Shown piece by piece: positions 34,432-46,742 of a stretch of 64,000 nucleotides of DNA (position 1 is its first letter; the number at the start of each line of letters is the position of its first letter). The notes under the pieces are model-generated. The model searched no databases. It was not told the origin of the DNA and saw nothing but the letters and a program-made list of their open reading frames with translations. The position numbers were made by a program, and so were the translations under genes. Origin of the DNA: Rhododendron vialii (lineage: Eukaryota; Streptophyta; Magnoliopsida; Ericales; Ericaceae); the NCBI RefSeq assembly GCF_030253575.1, contig NC_080567.1, positions 30,702,501-30,766,500 of the forward strand, in the 5' to 3' direction.

Positions 34432-37400
34432 CTATGAAACTGCATCGTTCTCCATGTGCGGTTGATCCTCTTGCACTATTTCCTCGACTGGGTTCTGTTT
34501 GGCCCAGACAGCTGCATCTGAATATCCATCCTCAAATAGCTTATCAAGAATATGATCCTCTGCTGGCTCTAGTGCCCAATTGAAAAGCTGAAATTTTTCG
34601 GGAGCCGCAAAATTATCAATGGTTTATACTCAAAAAAAGGTAACTTTCATTAGCTGCGGTATATGTTTACCTCTCTGGGAGTAGCCCTATTTTCAGGGTT
34701 GCAATCGGGACTAATACCAATCCCTTCATATCCCAATCGACTGGCTGGAAATGCACAAACGCGAATCTGCAAATTAAGCAGAAATAATGAACAATCATAC
34801 ACCACCTAAAGAAGAAGGGACTATAATACATGCACAAGAAATCCATTGTCTTATTCTTTCTTTCTGTCATTTGGAATTCGGGAAAAAGGTACCAGTGCCA
34901 TAAAACAGAAAAAACGCAACTGCAAGAACAAAAGTTCAAAGAGTTAAAACAACAAATTGTAGGTAAGACGACTCTACTAAACTGTTTCCTAAAGTAATCC
35001 TAGGATAATTAAAATACCACGGTCTACGGGCTAATAGACAATAGTGTTCGAAGGGAAGCATAATTCAAATGCTCCGCAGTTAACCAGTTCAGCATATTCA
35101 ATCTGAAAAATACAATTGAATTAAGCATCCAGGAATATGCAATTGTTTAACCCATCAGACTCTGAAGAGATTACCAGTTCAGAAAGAAAACAGGGATTCT
35201 AGCTTTTTGTAGGAGTGATCATCGGATAGAGTTCCAATTTGGGTTACACAAACACACCACCGAAAAAAATAAAAACAGCAAAGCAATCTCCCTGATGGTT
35301 GGGAGTGGAAAGAGATAGGCTCAAGTTATAGTAATAGAAGGACTGAAGCGCTCTAGTTCAATACAACGATTGGTCCCATAGATAAGCTTTTTCATCAAAG
35401 CAAACACCTAGTGGTTAGAACCTGACATCAAGAAGAAAGGTATGCAACATATGGTTCATCTCTACAGCTAATCAACAACCATAAGACATCTTCGCAACTC
35501 ATTCATTAAGTATTTAAGTTATTTTCTCTAAAGAATCATTGCACAAGATAAAACTCAGAGATACCGTCTGAGTTGCAGACGTGGGTGGCATAAACAATGT
35601 CAAAGCCCCATCAACGCAAAGTTTATTCCGAAACATTGTAGCTGGTCTTGGAGCAAGATATCTGCATTGAGTTACAAGTTTAGTTCAACTTCATCAGATA
35701 AACTAATCTTTTGTGGGAGGACAAAGAGCTTTGAAAAAGGTACCCTGGGATGAAGGATGAAGTAAACAAAGCATTAATAAAATCTTCTTTTGATTCAAAC
35801 TGATCAATCAGCAAGCCTCTAGGCCTCCAAAGTATCTGTGTTACAGCAACTGTGAACCAAAAAAACAATAGTTTCAACTCTCACACTTCTGTCGGTAATT
35901 AAGGCTAGTTTCACATACGTGAGGGGGGGAAGAAGGATAGTTCTTGCAAATGGTTTATGGAAAACATTTCACTTCATCACTGGTCCTGCCCAGAATTTAT
36001 AAAGTTTGTTATAATATACGAATCCAAATACGCAGGTACTTTGAAAACACTAAACATACGCATACACAAAGAAATAGATCAAGTATCATCCTGCCAATCA
36101 ATAAGTGAGGCCACGTACCGGAGGACTCTACAGCCCGTTTGCTTTGAGGGATTTGTTGGCAAATGATAAGGAATGGAGGGAAAAGGGAAAACCTCACTTG
36201 TTTGGGTTGTGAGAAATCATATGTGCATAAAACATTTCTAGCAAAAGTGGTGAGATTTGGCAAGAAATAGTGAAATATCAAAAACACTTATTTTCTTTTC
36301 ACACCTCCATTCCAAATGGACCCTTAAGGTCACATGCGAATCGGATAGTTTTCAAGTTCAAACTTAATTCTACAACACTGATTTCCCATTTTTGTGCATA
36401 GCACACACATTGCCAACTCACTAGGGTAAGCCACTCTGATCACTTAAAGAAAGCATTTTATATTACTAGTCAACCATGAATACAGGCAAGGGAGGGAAAA
36501 TTAATCTCACCACGAACCCTGCCATTGGATCGAGTATGCACATCATCTGGCAGAAACTTGTCTAGAACGTCTCTTAGAACAGCCTAAACACAAAAACAAT
36601 GAGCACGTTAAATACTTCAATTTTTATATAGAAACAACACTTTGTTCCAACTACCCACAGGGTTTCACTCTCTTAGTAACCAACTAGAAAATGCCACGTT
36701 TATGCTGATATTGGCCAATCTCAAAATTCAATGTTACCCAGTCCGTCCACATTTGTTTGTCCTTTTTTGACAATTCTGCCCTTTTATCAGATCAAAAAAT
36801 AATTTCTTTTGTGGGAAAAAAAGTTCAAGAATTTCTTCAACAATCCAATGATCTCAATTACTCTTATGTACAAAGTATTCAAAATCACTAGCAAAAAATG
36901 AATTAAAGAGTATAGATGCTTATTTGAGGTGCCCAAAAGAGTGAGAATGGACAATAAACGGGGATGGAGGGGGTATCAAACGAAATAATTCTTCTTGAGA
37001 AAAGCTCTCCCAAGTTGTAGTCATGCTACTAAATTCCATCCCTACAATAACAAGGATTATACTCTCACCTAAATGCTCGGAAATAAAAGCCCAATGGCAA
37101 CAGGGTGCTAAAACCCCGTACAAGACAACATGGAAAGCAATCAATTTGCACCAAGTGCAATCAATTTATGCACTAAGCAGTTAAGCTCAAACGTGTATCC
37201 TAGTACTCTTCACATTTGCCGCTAGATGCGATGCTTTGTTATCTATACCGTCTCATTTCATGAAGTTGCCCTCAAGAATGGTGTTTACTTATCCACAAAA
37301 AGAGTGCAACATACCCCAAGCCGAAATGCAGTTCCTCTCAGCCGGCAATCTTTAGCCAATATTTTGGTAGCTTTCAAAGCCTCTTGCATACTAGCTCCAG

Positions 37401-38649
37401 AGGCGATTACAGCACACACAATAGCGCCAGCAGACGAACCAGCCAATGGTGTTGTGTCCTGTTTCAAAACAGAAGGCATTTCCAATTTTCCATCTATGAA
37501 GAACAAAGTTGTAACTTAAATCCTAAGCATCCAATACGGGGTAACAGTACTCTGATTCTGTTGCCCTTAGTAAAAATCAAGTAGTTAACATAACGTTGGT
37601 TCACTGGAATGAAAGCTAGACTTAATAACCATTGCCTTTGAATATCATTCGGACGTCTGGCGAATCAGGTGGATGGCATTGGCATTCCATTGGAAGGCCA
37701 AATAATGCCCATTTCAATGCATCCCGAAAACATTTCAGCCAAACAAACACTACCTTAAAAGAAAAAACCCATCACATATACTCCGTATCTTCTCCAAACA
37801 CTCCCCCAAGTCCCAATTTGCTTTTTTTTCTTTTCCTTTTTGGAAAGCAAACCCCAACTGCATTTTAACCACAACAATTATTCAAATAAACTGAGCAACG
37901 TAAAGAAAGAGGGAAAAAAAACCCCAAGGGGTTGGCGAACTTAGGATTTGCTATCTATTAACACCCAAGTCCGCGATAGTGGACGGTGAAATTGGTTCCA
38001 GGATTTGTCACGTAAGTTGGCTTGGACTCTGACTTATCATCAAAAAAAAAAAAATGAAGGAACGGAAAGAAAGAAAAAAAGCCTAAGTATTGCCGACCTT
38101 AATGTAACCCTTGTCAAGAAGCAACTGCGCAACCCCCAGATAGTACGGAAACAAAAGCCCAGCCGCAGCGAAGCTAAACCCCGGACTCGTCGTCACCGCC
38201 TTCCTCCGCCTTCTCTCCTCCTCCGCCTCCACGTCCTTCTCTCTCCTCTCCCAAACCACATCCTTATCATCCTCAACCACCGCCAAAATCCCCTCCTTCC
38301 TCCCCCGCCAAAAATACTTCTCCCTCTCAACAACTCCACGCCCATTTCTAACTCTGGGTTTCACGAACCAAGACGCGATTCCCAGGAACAGCTCCCCCGT
38401 GGCCACCATGAACGACTTCTTATCCAGGTCGGTGATTGGATTGGGGTTTTGAGAGTGATTTTGGATTTGGGTGTTTGTTGGGAAGTGGAGTTGGAAGACG
38501 GGGATGAGGATGGAGGAGGGGCGGAGAGAGCAACAGGGGTTGGAGAGGAAGAGACAGGAGGATGGGGATGGCATCGGAGAAGGAGAGGACAAGGAGGAGG
38601 CGGAGTCAACGGGGTTTTCTCCTGGTTTGGGTGGTCGTCTGAAAAGCAT
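34432..38649 (-). CDS. Patatin-like phospholipase / acyl hydrolase (At1g33270-like)
   Basis: Seven exons: 38649-38098, 37458-37315, 36583-36511, 35849-35744, 35661-35565, 34766-34671, 34587-34432. In frame throughout, 407 residues. Patatin fold landmarks: oxyanion-type SPGFSFAAAGLLFPYYLG at the end of exon 1; the nucleophile elbow G191-S-S193-A-G195 (GSSAG) in exon 2; VTQILWRPRGLLIDQF; TSSFIPGYLAPRPATMF; and the catalytic Asp D309 in a VDGA motif (DGG or DGA in the family). A Ser-Asp dyad is therefore present. The first 100 residues are Ser/Pro-rich and may target plastids. The likely reaction is release of fatty acid from glycerolipids; substrate not known. Start is uncertain: the same frame stays open to an ATG at 38892, but 38649 gives a plainer N-terminus. 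Confidence 0.93.
36737..36973. mobile_element. Stowaway-like MITE in patatin-like intron 2
   Basis: CCCAGTCCGTCCACATTTGT at the left and GGATGGAGGGGG at the right are inverted copies with flanking TA. Noncoding. Confidence 0.65.
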
Positions 38650-38986
38650 CGCGACGGTTTTGGTGCTTGATCGAATTTGTGATCGCATGCAGTTTATAGC
38701 AGTATCACCGTAGCATTGCTCTGCTGTTGTGACTGTTGTGTGTCTGTCTGTTCGAATGATGAGAGAGAGAGAGAGAGGGGGGGGGGGGGGTGTGGGGCGG
38801 AGAAAGTTGGGCAGATGGACACTGCTTTTTCTCTTCTTCTTCCTCCCGAAAACACTACGGGGACCGAGAAGCGAGAACCGATTGAGTACCAACCGATTGT
38901 GGGACCTACTATGGGTTTACCGCAAACAATCTAACCCGTTGATTATTTTATACATATTTTTTTGAGTGTGTCTGTTACATTTCAGA
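38650..38986. other. Leader and upstream region of the patatin-like gene
   Basis: Contains a GA run and a G run at 38760-38792 (CT-rich on the gene's strand). An open frame continues upstream of the chosen start. No TATA box was assigned. Confidence 0.5.
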
Positions 38987-39369
38987 AATGTTACACATAC
39001 AGTAAAAGTGCACAGATTTTGTGCACAGATTTTTTGTGGGGCCCACTACGGGTTCCATACAAATAATTCAAGCCGTTCATTAAATGTAAAACATTTTTTC
39101 AAGGGCCTCTGCAAAAAATCAGCTCAATCCAACACCTATAAGTGCTCGATTCAATCATCTAACTTTTCATTATCCTAAAATTCGAATGAAAAGTTAAATG
39201 ATTGAATCGAGCACCTATGACTATCGGATTGAGCTGATTTTTTGCGAGGGCTCTTGAAAAAATGTTTTACATTTAATGAACAACTCGGATTATTTGTATG
39301 GGACCCGTAGTGGGTCCCACAAAAAATCCGTGCACAAAATCTTTGCACTTTTGCTGTATGTGTAGCATT
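38987..39369. mobile_element. Foldback MITE with about 180-bp arms
   Basis: Outer ends AATGTTACACATACAG and CTGTATGTGTAGCATT are inverted copies. The arms contain TGGGGCCCACTACGGG / CCCGTAGTGGGTCCCA and TTAAATGTAAAACATTTTTT, and meet near 39180. Arms are about 90% alike by eye. Unrelated in sequence to the 12591 family. Confidence 0.85.
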
Positions 39370-41364
39370 GCTGGTTAAATTTCAGGTAAATTGGATAACA
39401 ATAATTTTATAATCATACATACATACACAAACATTTTACACAAATACTCATATTTTTTGGTGGGTCCCACACAAGTGTAGTGTGTGTGGGTCCCAATGTG
39501 AATGTGAGTGAATTTGTGTAAATACTTGTAATTATATAATGATTGATTGGATAAATGATAAATGTAAGTACATGATCTATACTCAAATGTTTCAATCAGA
39601 AAATCATCATAAATTCTGAAACAAAAAGTGGACGTGGGATCAAATTAATTCAAACAAAAAAAAAAACACGTGGGATCAAGCGCTTATAGGCTGAATATTT
39701 GAAATATCACAGGAACACTCGGAATAATATTTTAAAAATAATCAACGATTAAATTCTTTTGCTGTGGAGCCCAAAAAATGGGCCCCACAATTGGTTGGTA
39801 TCCCATCAGTACCTGGAGAAGGTTTTTTTTTTTTTACGATGTATGAAAGATTATGCCGGGATGCATATATGTCCGATCATATGTATGTCTATATCTGTGT
39901 TCTAGATTTTGTTTCCAAAAATGTTGTTGAAAACAAAAAAGCAACCGAGAGAAATTGTGATGGGTACGTAAAACCATTTTGAACCATGGTGTCTCAAACA
40001 TCATTGTTCTAGAAAAGATTAAAAAACAAAAAAACAATATTGGGAAATTCTGAAAGGTGCCTTTGATGCTTGGTGACTTCTGGCTATCTATCTGTAATTT
40101 CATGGCGTGAACCATTTCTTTGATTGCTATAGTCTGTGCTATTTTTTCCTTATCTCTATATGAGGACATGATGCTGAAGTCTTTCATGGTGCACTATTCT
40201 GCTGAAACCGATCAACCGCTACTATCTCAAGTTTCGGAAGCTGTTTTGCTACTGCACTTCAATTCGGGCTTCCTTGCTCGCATGTTTGTAGCTTGACAAT
40301 GTTAACATTTGCTGGAACATATTTGGAGCTTGACAATGGTACTACTTGCTGGAATCAAGAGCTGCTCTTCAAGTTTGGAGAATCCATTACTGTGATTGAT
40401 AAAATGTTTCGACAACTTTATATTTGTCAGTTAGGTTTTATTGGGTTTGATATGTGTTGACCCTGATTTGTTTTGTGGGCTGCTGGATCTTTCAAGTTGA
40501 CCCCTTATCAACTTGCGGGCTAAGATGCAGATGATTGTCGCGGGGCAATGTGCCAATATAGTTGGGATGTTGTCTTTGCATTGTGATGCTTTTTCATAGC
40601 CTTTTATCTATACTATCCTTTCCTCTTCTATTTATAAAATTCTTCTTCGCTGTTCAAAATTTATTTATTTTTAATGCTGTAGCCATATGACAGGGTTGAT
40701 AGGAAATTACTAGTATAAGTATAGTTGTAAGCCCACCTAGTTTAGGACGGCGTAAATATTTTGAGCGCCTAACAAATGTACTAATTAAATAATCAAATTG
40801 GTTTAGATTAGAACTAGGAATTTCATTGCCAAACACGGCCTTAGGTATTAAACCTGGCAGACAAAGTGCATCTGCATTTTGTTACAAAACTTAAATCTCC
40901 ACCAGTACAAATAATCCAATAATGAAAATCCATGACTCGAATCTTAATTTTCTTTTTGTCTTACATAGCAAATCCAACGCTAGCCTAGCTCTAAGGGATA
41001 TGGATGGGTGGGGAATGGGGACGGTGGGAGACGAAGTCACCGCCTAATGATGGAGGTCAAGGAGCCGGAGCAAATTCAGAGTTGCGCCTCAACGTCTATT
41101 TTCTGGACTTTTCCGGATGTACTCTGGAACTTATTTTCCGAAGAGTGCTAAAGACAAAGGAAATAAGCAAAGAAAAGACTCTTAAAGTGTATATGAACAT
41201 CATTTATCTTATTTTCCACGTAAGAAGAATGCTTGTGTGTTCGATAAATAGATAACTTCTGCCTTTAGGCATAGTGGAAAATTCTTCAATATGAAAATTT
41301 GTATGTGACTATTGAAGGTGGTACAATTTCACTTGGTCTAGAAGGAAAATGAGTTTCGAAAATA
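39370..41364. other. Intergenic, no gene seen
   Basis: Contains a weak palindrome at about 39420-39540 (GTGGGTCCCAC core). The rest has no ORF or RNA gene I can support. Confidence 0.5.
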
Positions 41365-41597
41365 CTACTTCTGTCCCAATTTATTTGTCCCAGTTCTATT
41401 CTAATCGGATAAAATTAGTTATATCTTTAAATTGGTAATGAATTTTATATCCAATATGGATCTTGTTTGATAGATCTCGATTTGTTCTATAATACAATGT
41501 TTTCAAAATCACCTAAGACATTATAAATTACAAGATATAATCAATTGAAAAGTGGAACGAACTCCCAAAAGTGACAATTAAATTGGAACGGAGGGAG
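41365..41597. mobile_element. Stowaway MITE, 233 bp
   Basis: CTACTTCTGTCCCAATTTAT at the left and GGAACGGAGGGAG at the right are inverted copies flanked by TA. The CTCCCTCCGT terminus is the Tc1/mariner-type MITE hallmark. Confidence 0.85.
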
Positions 41598-41972
41598 TAC
41601 TACTATGACGGGAGAAGTTTTTGGGTGCCAGGCAAGTACCACACACTTGGTCCCCGTCGCCAATCTCAACGTGTTTTGGACGGTCCGAAAAGTTCCTGAC
41701 AATACTTTTTTAGGATCTGCAAGTCATGAGGAACCCACCCAAAACGGGCCATATCAGCTTTGGGGCCTTAGATGTCTGGAGAGCCCACATCTAAGTTTGT
41801 TTGTTTGTTTGTGTTTTTTTTTTTTTTTTGAGTTCTTCCAAGCTGGCCCTTTTTCATCATTCGCTAGCCGTTTAGGTCCCATGCGCGTCATACCTGTCCC
41901 GCATAGACCCCGTTTTAAGTAAACTACCGAAAATACCCCATCATAGTCCCGCCTTCAACCTTCATGGCCGAT

Positions 41973-42226
41973 GTGCTTGACGACGACCGGTGCATGATCG
42001 GGTTTAGCATCACGGGGGCAAGCATCGGCTGAGGAACTACAAGTTGTTGACGACGGTGCGTGAGGTGAAGCGCGACAGGCAGATCTGAACCGTTGTCCTC
42101 AAGTCGTACGTCGTGGATGTGCCGGAGGAGAACATAGACAAGGACACCCGGCTCTTTGATAACATGGTGGTGAGTTTGAATCTGCAAAAACTGGTGTCAG
42201 TCGCTGAAGCGTTGGCTCGTGACTGA
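41973..42226 (+). pseudogene. PYL: PYR/PYL abscisic-acid receptor fragment (pseudogene)
   Basis: Two frames together resemble the C-terminal half of a PYL receptor. First VLDDDRCMIGFSITG (like LDDERHVxSFSIVGG), then after a +1 shift near 42018 the latch [32 protein letters not shown] and the final helix [18 protein letters not shown]. An in-frame TGA sits near 42085 where the family has continuous sequence. The N-terminal half with the SGLPA gate loop is absent. The combination of HRLxNY, SYVVDVP, DT and NLQxL is specific to PYLs, and the genes of the PYL4-6 type are intronless, so it may be a retrocopy or a decayed duplicate. It cannot make a working receptor. Confidence 0.75.
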
Positions 42227-44889
42227 GAAAGGGGTGTTGAAATAAGATTTATAGAGAGGAAAGGGGTGATGAAATAAGAGAGTGGGTCGATGAAACGCAG
42301 TTGTGTAAACCTGTAAATATGAGAGAGGGAGAGACTTCGTTTTTGGTGGGGGTTCATCTGCTCCCAGATCTAAAAGATTAATGGATTGGGAAAACCACTG
42401 GTTTTGAACCCATTGTTTGGGAATAATGAGCAGTATTTGGAGTAGTTCCCAATATCTAAAAAAATGGAAAAAATAGTCGAAAAGTTGCATTGAAATGTGA
42501 ATAAACTTTAATCTAACTTTGAAGCATTCATACCCGAGAATTCACACACATTTGAGAATTCAGACCATGAATACATATATAAGAATCCACCCTCAGAATT
42601 CTGCAAATTGGTGTAAATTTTGGAGGTGTAAATTCTGCAAATGAATGTGAATCCTGCAAAATGTTGTGAATTTAGGGAGTGTGAATTTGGAAGGGTGTAA
42701 ATTCTTGAGAGTGTAAATTCTGAGGATGTAAATAGTGACAATAGCAAAATAATAAAAGCATATTTAGAAAGGATCTAAACCATATAACTCTAAAAAAAGA
42801 ATTTGCACGGAACTCCATAAAAAAAAGGACCGGCCAGAAATTTTCCTCTTGTTTTTTAGTTGGGCCAATGTTTGAAAACCCAAACCCCGAGGTTTCATCT
42901 CTTGTACTGTACAAATTCCTCTTGCACCTTTGGCAAGTAACTGTCCACACCCTGAGATCTATATTCACATTTCAACTGGCCCCCTTCCGTTAGTCAACCA
43001 TGCCGGTCATAATATACAGTCTATGTGATTTATATTAACATTTTCAAAATACCAAAATTAGCCTTCTTAGAAAGATGATTGGCCAAAGTGAGAGAGAATG
43101 GAACGGTCTCTTCTTCTTCTTCTTCTCTAAAGCCTTCGATCACTCTTCGATCAAAATTCATTGACTCTAGTGAACACTTGCCAAGATCCACCACTACGGC
43201 CATCCTCACCATGGTTGTCGGTGGCCGAAAAGGGAAAATCGAAGATCAACATAGTTTAAGAAGCTCCGTGCAGATACAAGTCAATACATATGCATATCTA
43301 TAAAAGAACAATCAAAAGTGGATTTTAACTATGGGTTACTAGAAACCGTTGTGAAAAGGGAAAGCTCCAAAATTGGCCATGTGGCCCCTCTACTGCCGTA
43401 TATGGGTAAAAGAAATCATAGGGGGAGAGAAAAGGAGGCAAAATGAACAATCAAAGAATAAAGAATGGTAGAGAGAGAGGGTCGGTTTTGAAATTTACGG
43501 GACCTAAATTGAACTTTTCTAATAAAGTCCTAAAATCTTTACAAGCATTTAAGAGCATAATAATTAAACAACCAAAATTATCATTTTAACATTACGCTTC
43601 TCGCACTTTTAACTGGAAATGTACTAATTAAACGTGCATACATAATCAAGTTTTTCCTCATAGCTTTTTAACAGAGAACAACCACTTCATTGAGTTCATT
43701 CAATCTCTCATGTGACATGGTTGACCGTAGATAGGTCGTTAGCAACCTTAACTTGGTCAAGCGAGTGAACACATCAATAGGCTTTTTCAGTTTTTATGGT
43801 GAAACTTCTCTCAGTTTAGTCAATATACATAATTATCTCAGTTTAGTCATTTTTAGTGATACTTCATTTCGAATTGGGCCCTTAAAATTCTAAACCAAGG
43901 CCTCACTTTTACATAGGCTTATACGATTAGAGCCCCCGAAAATTAGTCAAAATTTGCTTCTAAAGCGATATAGTTATACTTGCTTCTCAAAGCTGGCTGA
44001 CAACACAAGATTCTCACAATCCGAGTGCGGAAAACAGTACTGCATCCCCTACGCAAACAATTGTAGATCGAAGTTTAACAAATTTGTGTCTCAAGTTTAG
44101 TTCCATCAAACAAACTTAGATTAACAGTATAGTTATACATGAACATTCTGGAACGATACTCTCCTTTTCTCAGGTTACAAAAAACTAAACAAAAATAGCT
44201 AAAACGTACCCCTAAATCACTTACTCCTACTAGCTAGTTAAAAGGTTTGAAGTGAAAAGAGAGTTGACAAACTGAGTGGGAGACAAGAACAGCTAGCCCA
44301 TTTTGCAACCCACTTTTGCAGCAAGTCAAAAGGGATCGAGAGCATGAAGTACTTTCAAGGGGATCACATGAGCCCCCCCCCCCCAAGTTTTTTACCTTGT
44401 ACCCTAACCGCAGGGAATAATTAGTGCAGAATATCCTGCTTTTCATGGTGGCACCTAAGTGACCGTTATGTCTTTACATGCAAAGTGAGGGCATAGTCGA
44501 TCAAAAAGTCTACCCCACCATTCTCATTCACCGCTCCTCTCATCATCTAAAAGTATTTTGGACGATCCGAATTTTTTAAAAGAACTCTTCTAGAAAAGAG
44601 TTTTTTAAAATCCAGACCATTGTATTTAATGGATAGAAAGTGAAATTAACCCAAGAAGAGAATTAAGAAACTATAATTTTGTGCATAAAAAAAAAATGTG
44701 CATGCATGCACGCATGATCCTAATTTGAATGAGAGCCATCCATTTCGTTGTTATGTGCAGTTTTTTTTTTGCACCTTTTTGTTCTTTTTCTTTGTTACAT
44801 AATCCTTCAAAATGGCATTCGTTCGCGTTCTCAATTCTCGCACTCACGAATTTTAATTGTTTAAGAGATTTTTGAAAAACAGTTTAACG
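42227..44889. other. Intergenic, no gene seen
   Basis: AT-rich. A short unit (GTGTAAATTC type) recurs irregularly at 42545-42735. A C run lies at 44374-44384. No supportable gene. Confidence 0.5.
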
Positions 44890-45634
44890 CATAGTTATTA
44901 ATCCCGTTCCGTACCGGCCGGTACGTACCGGTTTTGAAGAAAACCGGTACCCTAACACCCCAATACCGTTCCGGACCAAATACCGGTCGGTACCGGTCGG
45001 TACCGGCCGTTTCGGGAAATACCGGCCGGAAAACGGTTACCGGCAATTCCGGACGAAATTTTGCAGAGGTTTTTTTTTTCTGGACGCTTAAAAAAAATGT
45101 TTTTTGTTCTTTTTTTTTGGTTCTTTGGACTTAAGAAAAAAATAAACTTAAGAAAAAAATAAAAAAAGTTGCCGGTTTCAGAATTTTAGCAAAACGTGGG
45201 CTTAACCATAGTACGTGCGCGAGGCTTAAATCCCGGATTTGCACCCCCCCTGCGCACGAATAACCCGTGAAGCGCACCCGGTTAATTGGTTTCCGAATCA
45301 ATTTTTCCAAATTGCCTTCGGCCACGGCACATTTTCCCGAGCGCGCGAGACCTCTTATTGGGTTCTCATTCACAAGATCACTAGTGTGCAAAGTCATTTA
45401 AAGTGGAAAAGAGTTTTGTAACTAAGTAATGTGGGACTAGAGAATCTCTAGTAGAGATATTTTATGATGAATTGTATGATATGGGGGATTTTTTTGAATT
45501 ATAATTATATATAATTATTATATATATTGTAGTTGCGGTAAATCCGAAACGGTACCCGGTACCTGACCGGTACCGGTACGTACCGTACCAGTAGGAAAAC
45601 CGGTATCCTGTCCGAAACGGTATTCAGAACTATG
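44890..45634. mobile_element. Nonautonomous TIR element with CCGG/GTACC-rich ends, 8-9 bp target duplication
   Basis: GTTTAACG(C) flanks both sides, at 44882-44890 and 45635-45643. The ends CATAGTTATTAATCCCGTTC and CGAAACGGTATTCAGAAC...TATG are inverted copies. Subterminal regions are packed with TACCGG and GGTACC motifs on both sides. No transposase. An 8-9 bp duplication fits hAT or Mutator-like transposition. Confidence 0.85.
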
Positions 45635-45805
45635 GTTTAACGCTTGCGCTTTCGCACTTGCGCCTACGCATGACGTGACTTTTTAGTTATCTACTTTGAT
45701 TTGGAATCTACGGACGAGCTAATGAGTAAAAAGCTGTACGCCCACCAAATATGGCATTCCCTACTGGTCGTACAAACACCATGCACGCTCATGCACCCTC
45801 TTTCT

Positions 45806-45886
45806 TTACATAAAAGCCACTTTCACTACAAAGTCATTTCCAAAACTCCCTCTCCCTCTCTCTCCTCTTCAATCCATTTGTATTAC

Positions 45887-45929
<43 letters not shown>

Positions 45930-45932
45930 TCA
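45806..45932 (+). promoter_or_regulatory. Probable MIR394 core promoter and CT-rich leader
   Basis: A TATA-like ACATAAAAGCC at about 45808-45818 is followed by a (CT)n run at about 45889-45932 and then the miRNA hairpin. Inferred from position only; the transcription start cannot be seen. Confidence 0.45.
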
Positions 45933-45954
45933 ATCCAAATATGGTTTCATCAGG

Positions 45955-46085
45955 GGCTTTAGTGCAGAGCCATTTTGGCATTCTGTCCACCTCCCTCACA
46001 TGTGTGTGTATGTGGTTACTGGTTAGCACCAGATATGATCTTTGGAGGTGGCTAGCATGTCAAACTAGCTCTGTAAAAGAGCTTA
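45955..46085 (+). ncRNA. MIR394: MIR394 microRNA precursor
   Basis: TTGGCATTCTGTCCACCTCC at 45975-45994 is exactly mature miR394. The other arm, GGAGGTGGCTAGCATGTCAA at 46044-46063, pairs with it across all 20 positions with two mismatches and two G-U pairs. The stem extends below the duplex (GCAGAGC at 45964-45970 with GCTCTGT at about 46068-46074). The loop is about 49 nt. miR394 directs cleavage of the F-box mRNA LCR and so controls shoot-meristem competence and leaf shape. A (CT)n run lies just upstream. Confidence 0.95.
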
Positions 46086-46742
46086 ATTTCCGGGGGGGGG
46101 GGTGGGTTTGTGGGGAACCTAGTGGAGCGATCGATCCTCAAATAAATTCCTTGGAGTTCCAGAGAAATCATGATGAAATTATTCATTTTTTTTTTGGTCC
46201 AGAAATCATGATCAAATTGACTCTTAATATTTCTCTTCTCAACAGATTATGTGCATATGCCCGGCCATCACCCTCATTGGATCAGGGCTAACATTACACT
46301 ACTTGGTAAGTAGCTAGCTAACACATTTGACGCTCGCAGGATTATTTCTCTGCACTATATTCCAATCCCTAATTATGTATGTGTATGTGATCAGTGTGTG
46401 TATTGCTGTAGTTAATAGTCTCTGCAAGTGATGCTAATTAATGAAACAATTAATTTGGCGACTTGTGGCATTCCTAAAATTATATACGAGCCACACATGA
46501 TGATGGTCGCAGTCATGTCCATGATGACCGGATACGATCTATTGACAGACTTAGTTGTAGTCGTGCCCGTATTGAAGATTTTTTACAAAAATTCTGCCAA
46601 TATATCCCGTTACTCTTCCAAACTTCACAATATGTGCTCAAATTGACCAAGCCATAGATCTTTACATACAGAATTACTGTCAGCTGATACCCAACATTTT
46701 TTTTTTCCGTTTGACCAAAAAAAAAAGAATACCCAACTTTTC
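46086..46742. other. MIR394 downstream region, no gene seen
   Basis: Includes a G run at about 46093-46102 and AT-rich spacer, probably the rest of the primary transcript. Confidence 0.45.

Noticed and set aside
38005-38670. 221-codon plus-strand frame
   Set aside because: Antisense shadow of patatin-like exon 1, which has the conserved protein blocks.
42037-42357. Minus-strand frames near 42.0-42.5 kb
   Set aside because: Antisense to the PYL relic or simple sequence; no recognisable family.
45701-46291. 196-codon frame across the MIR394 hairpin
   Set aside because: No protein similarity, contains a CT-repeat Ser-Leu run, and the exact miR394 duplex explains the conservation.
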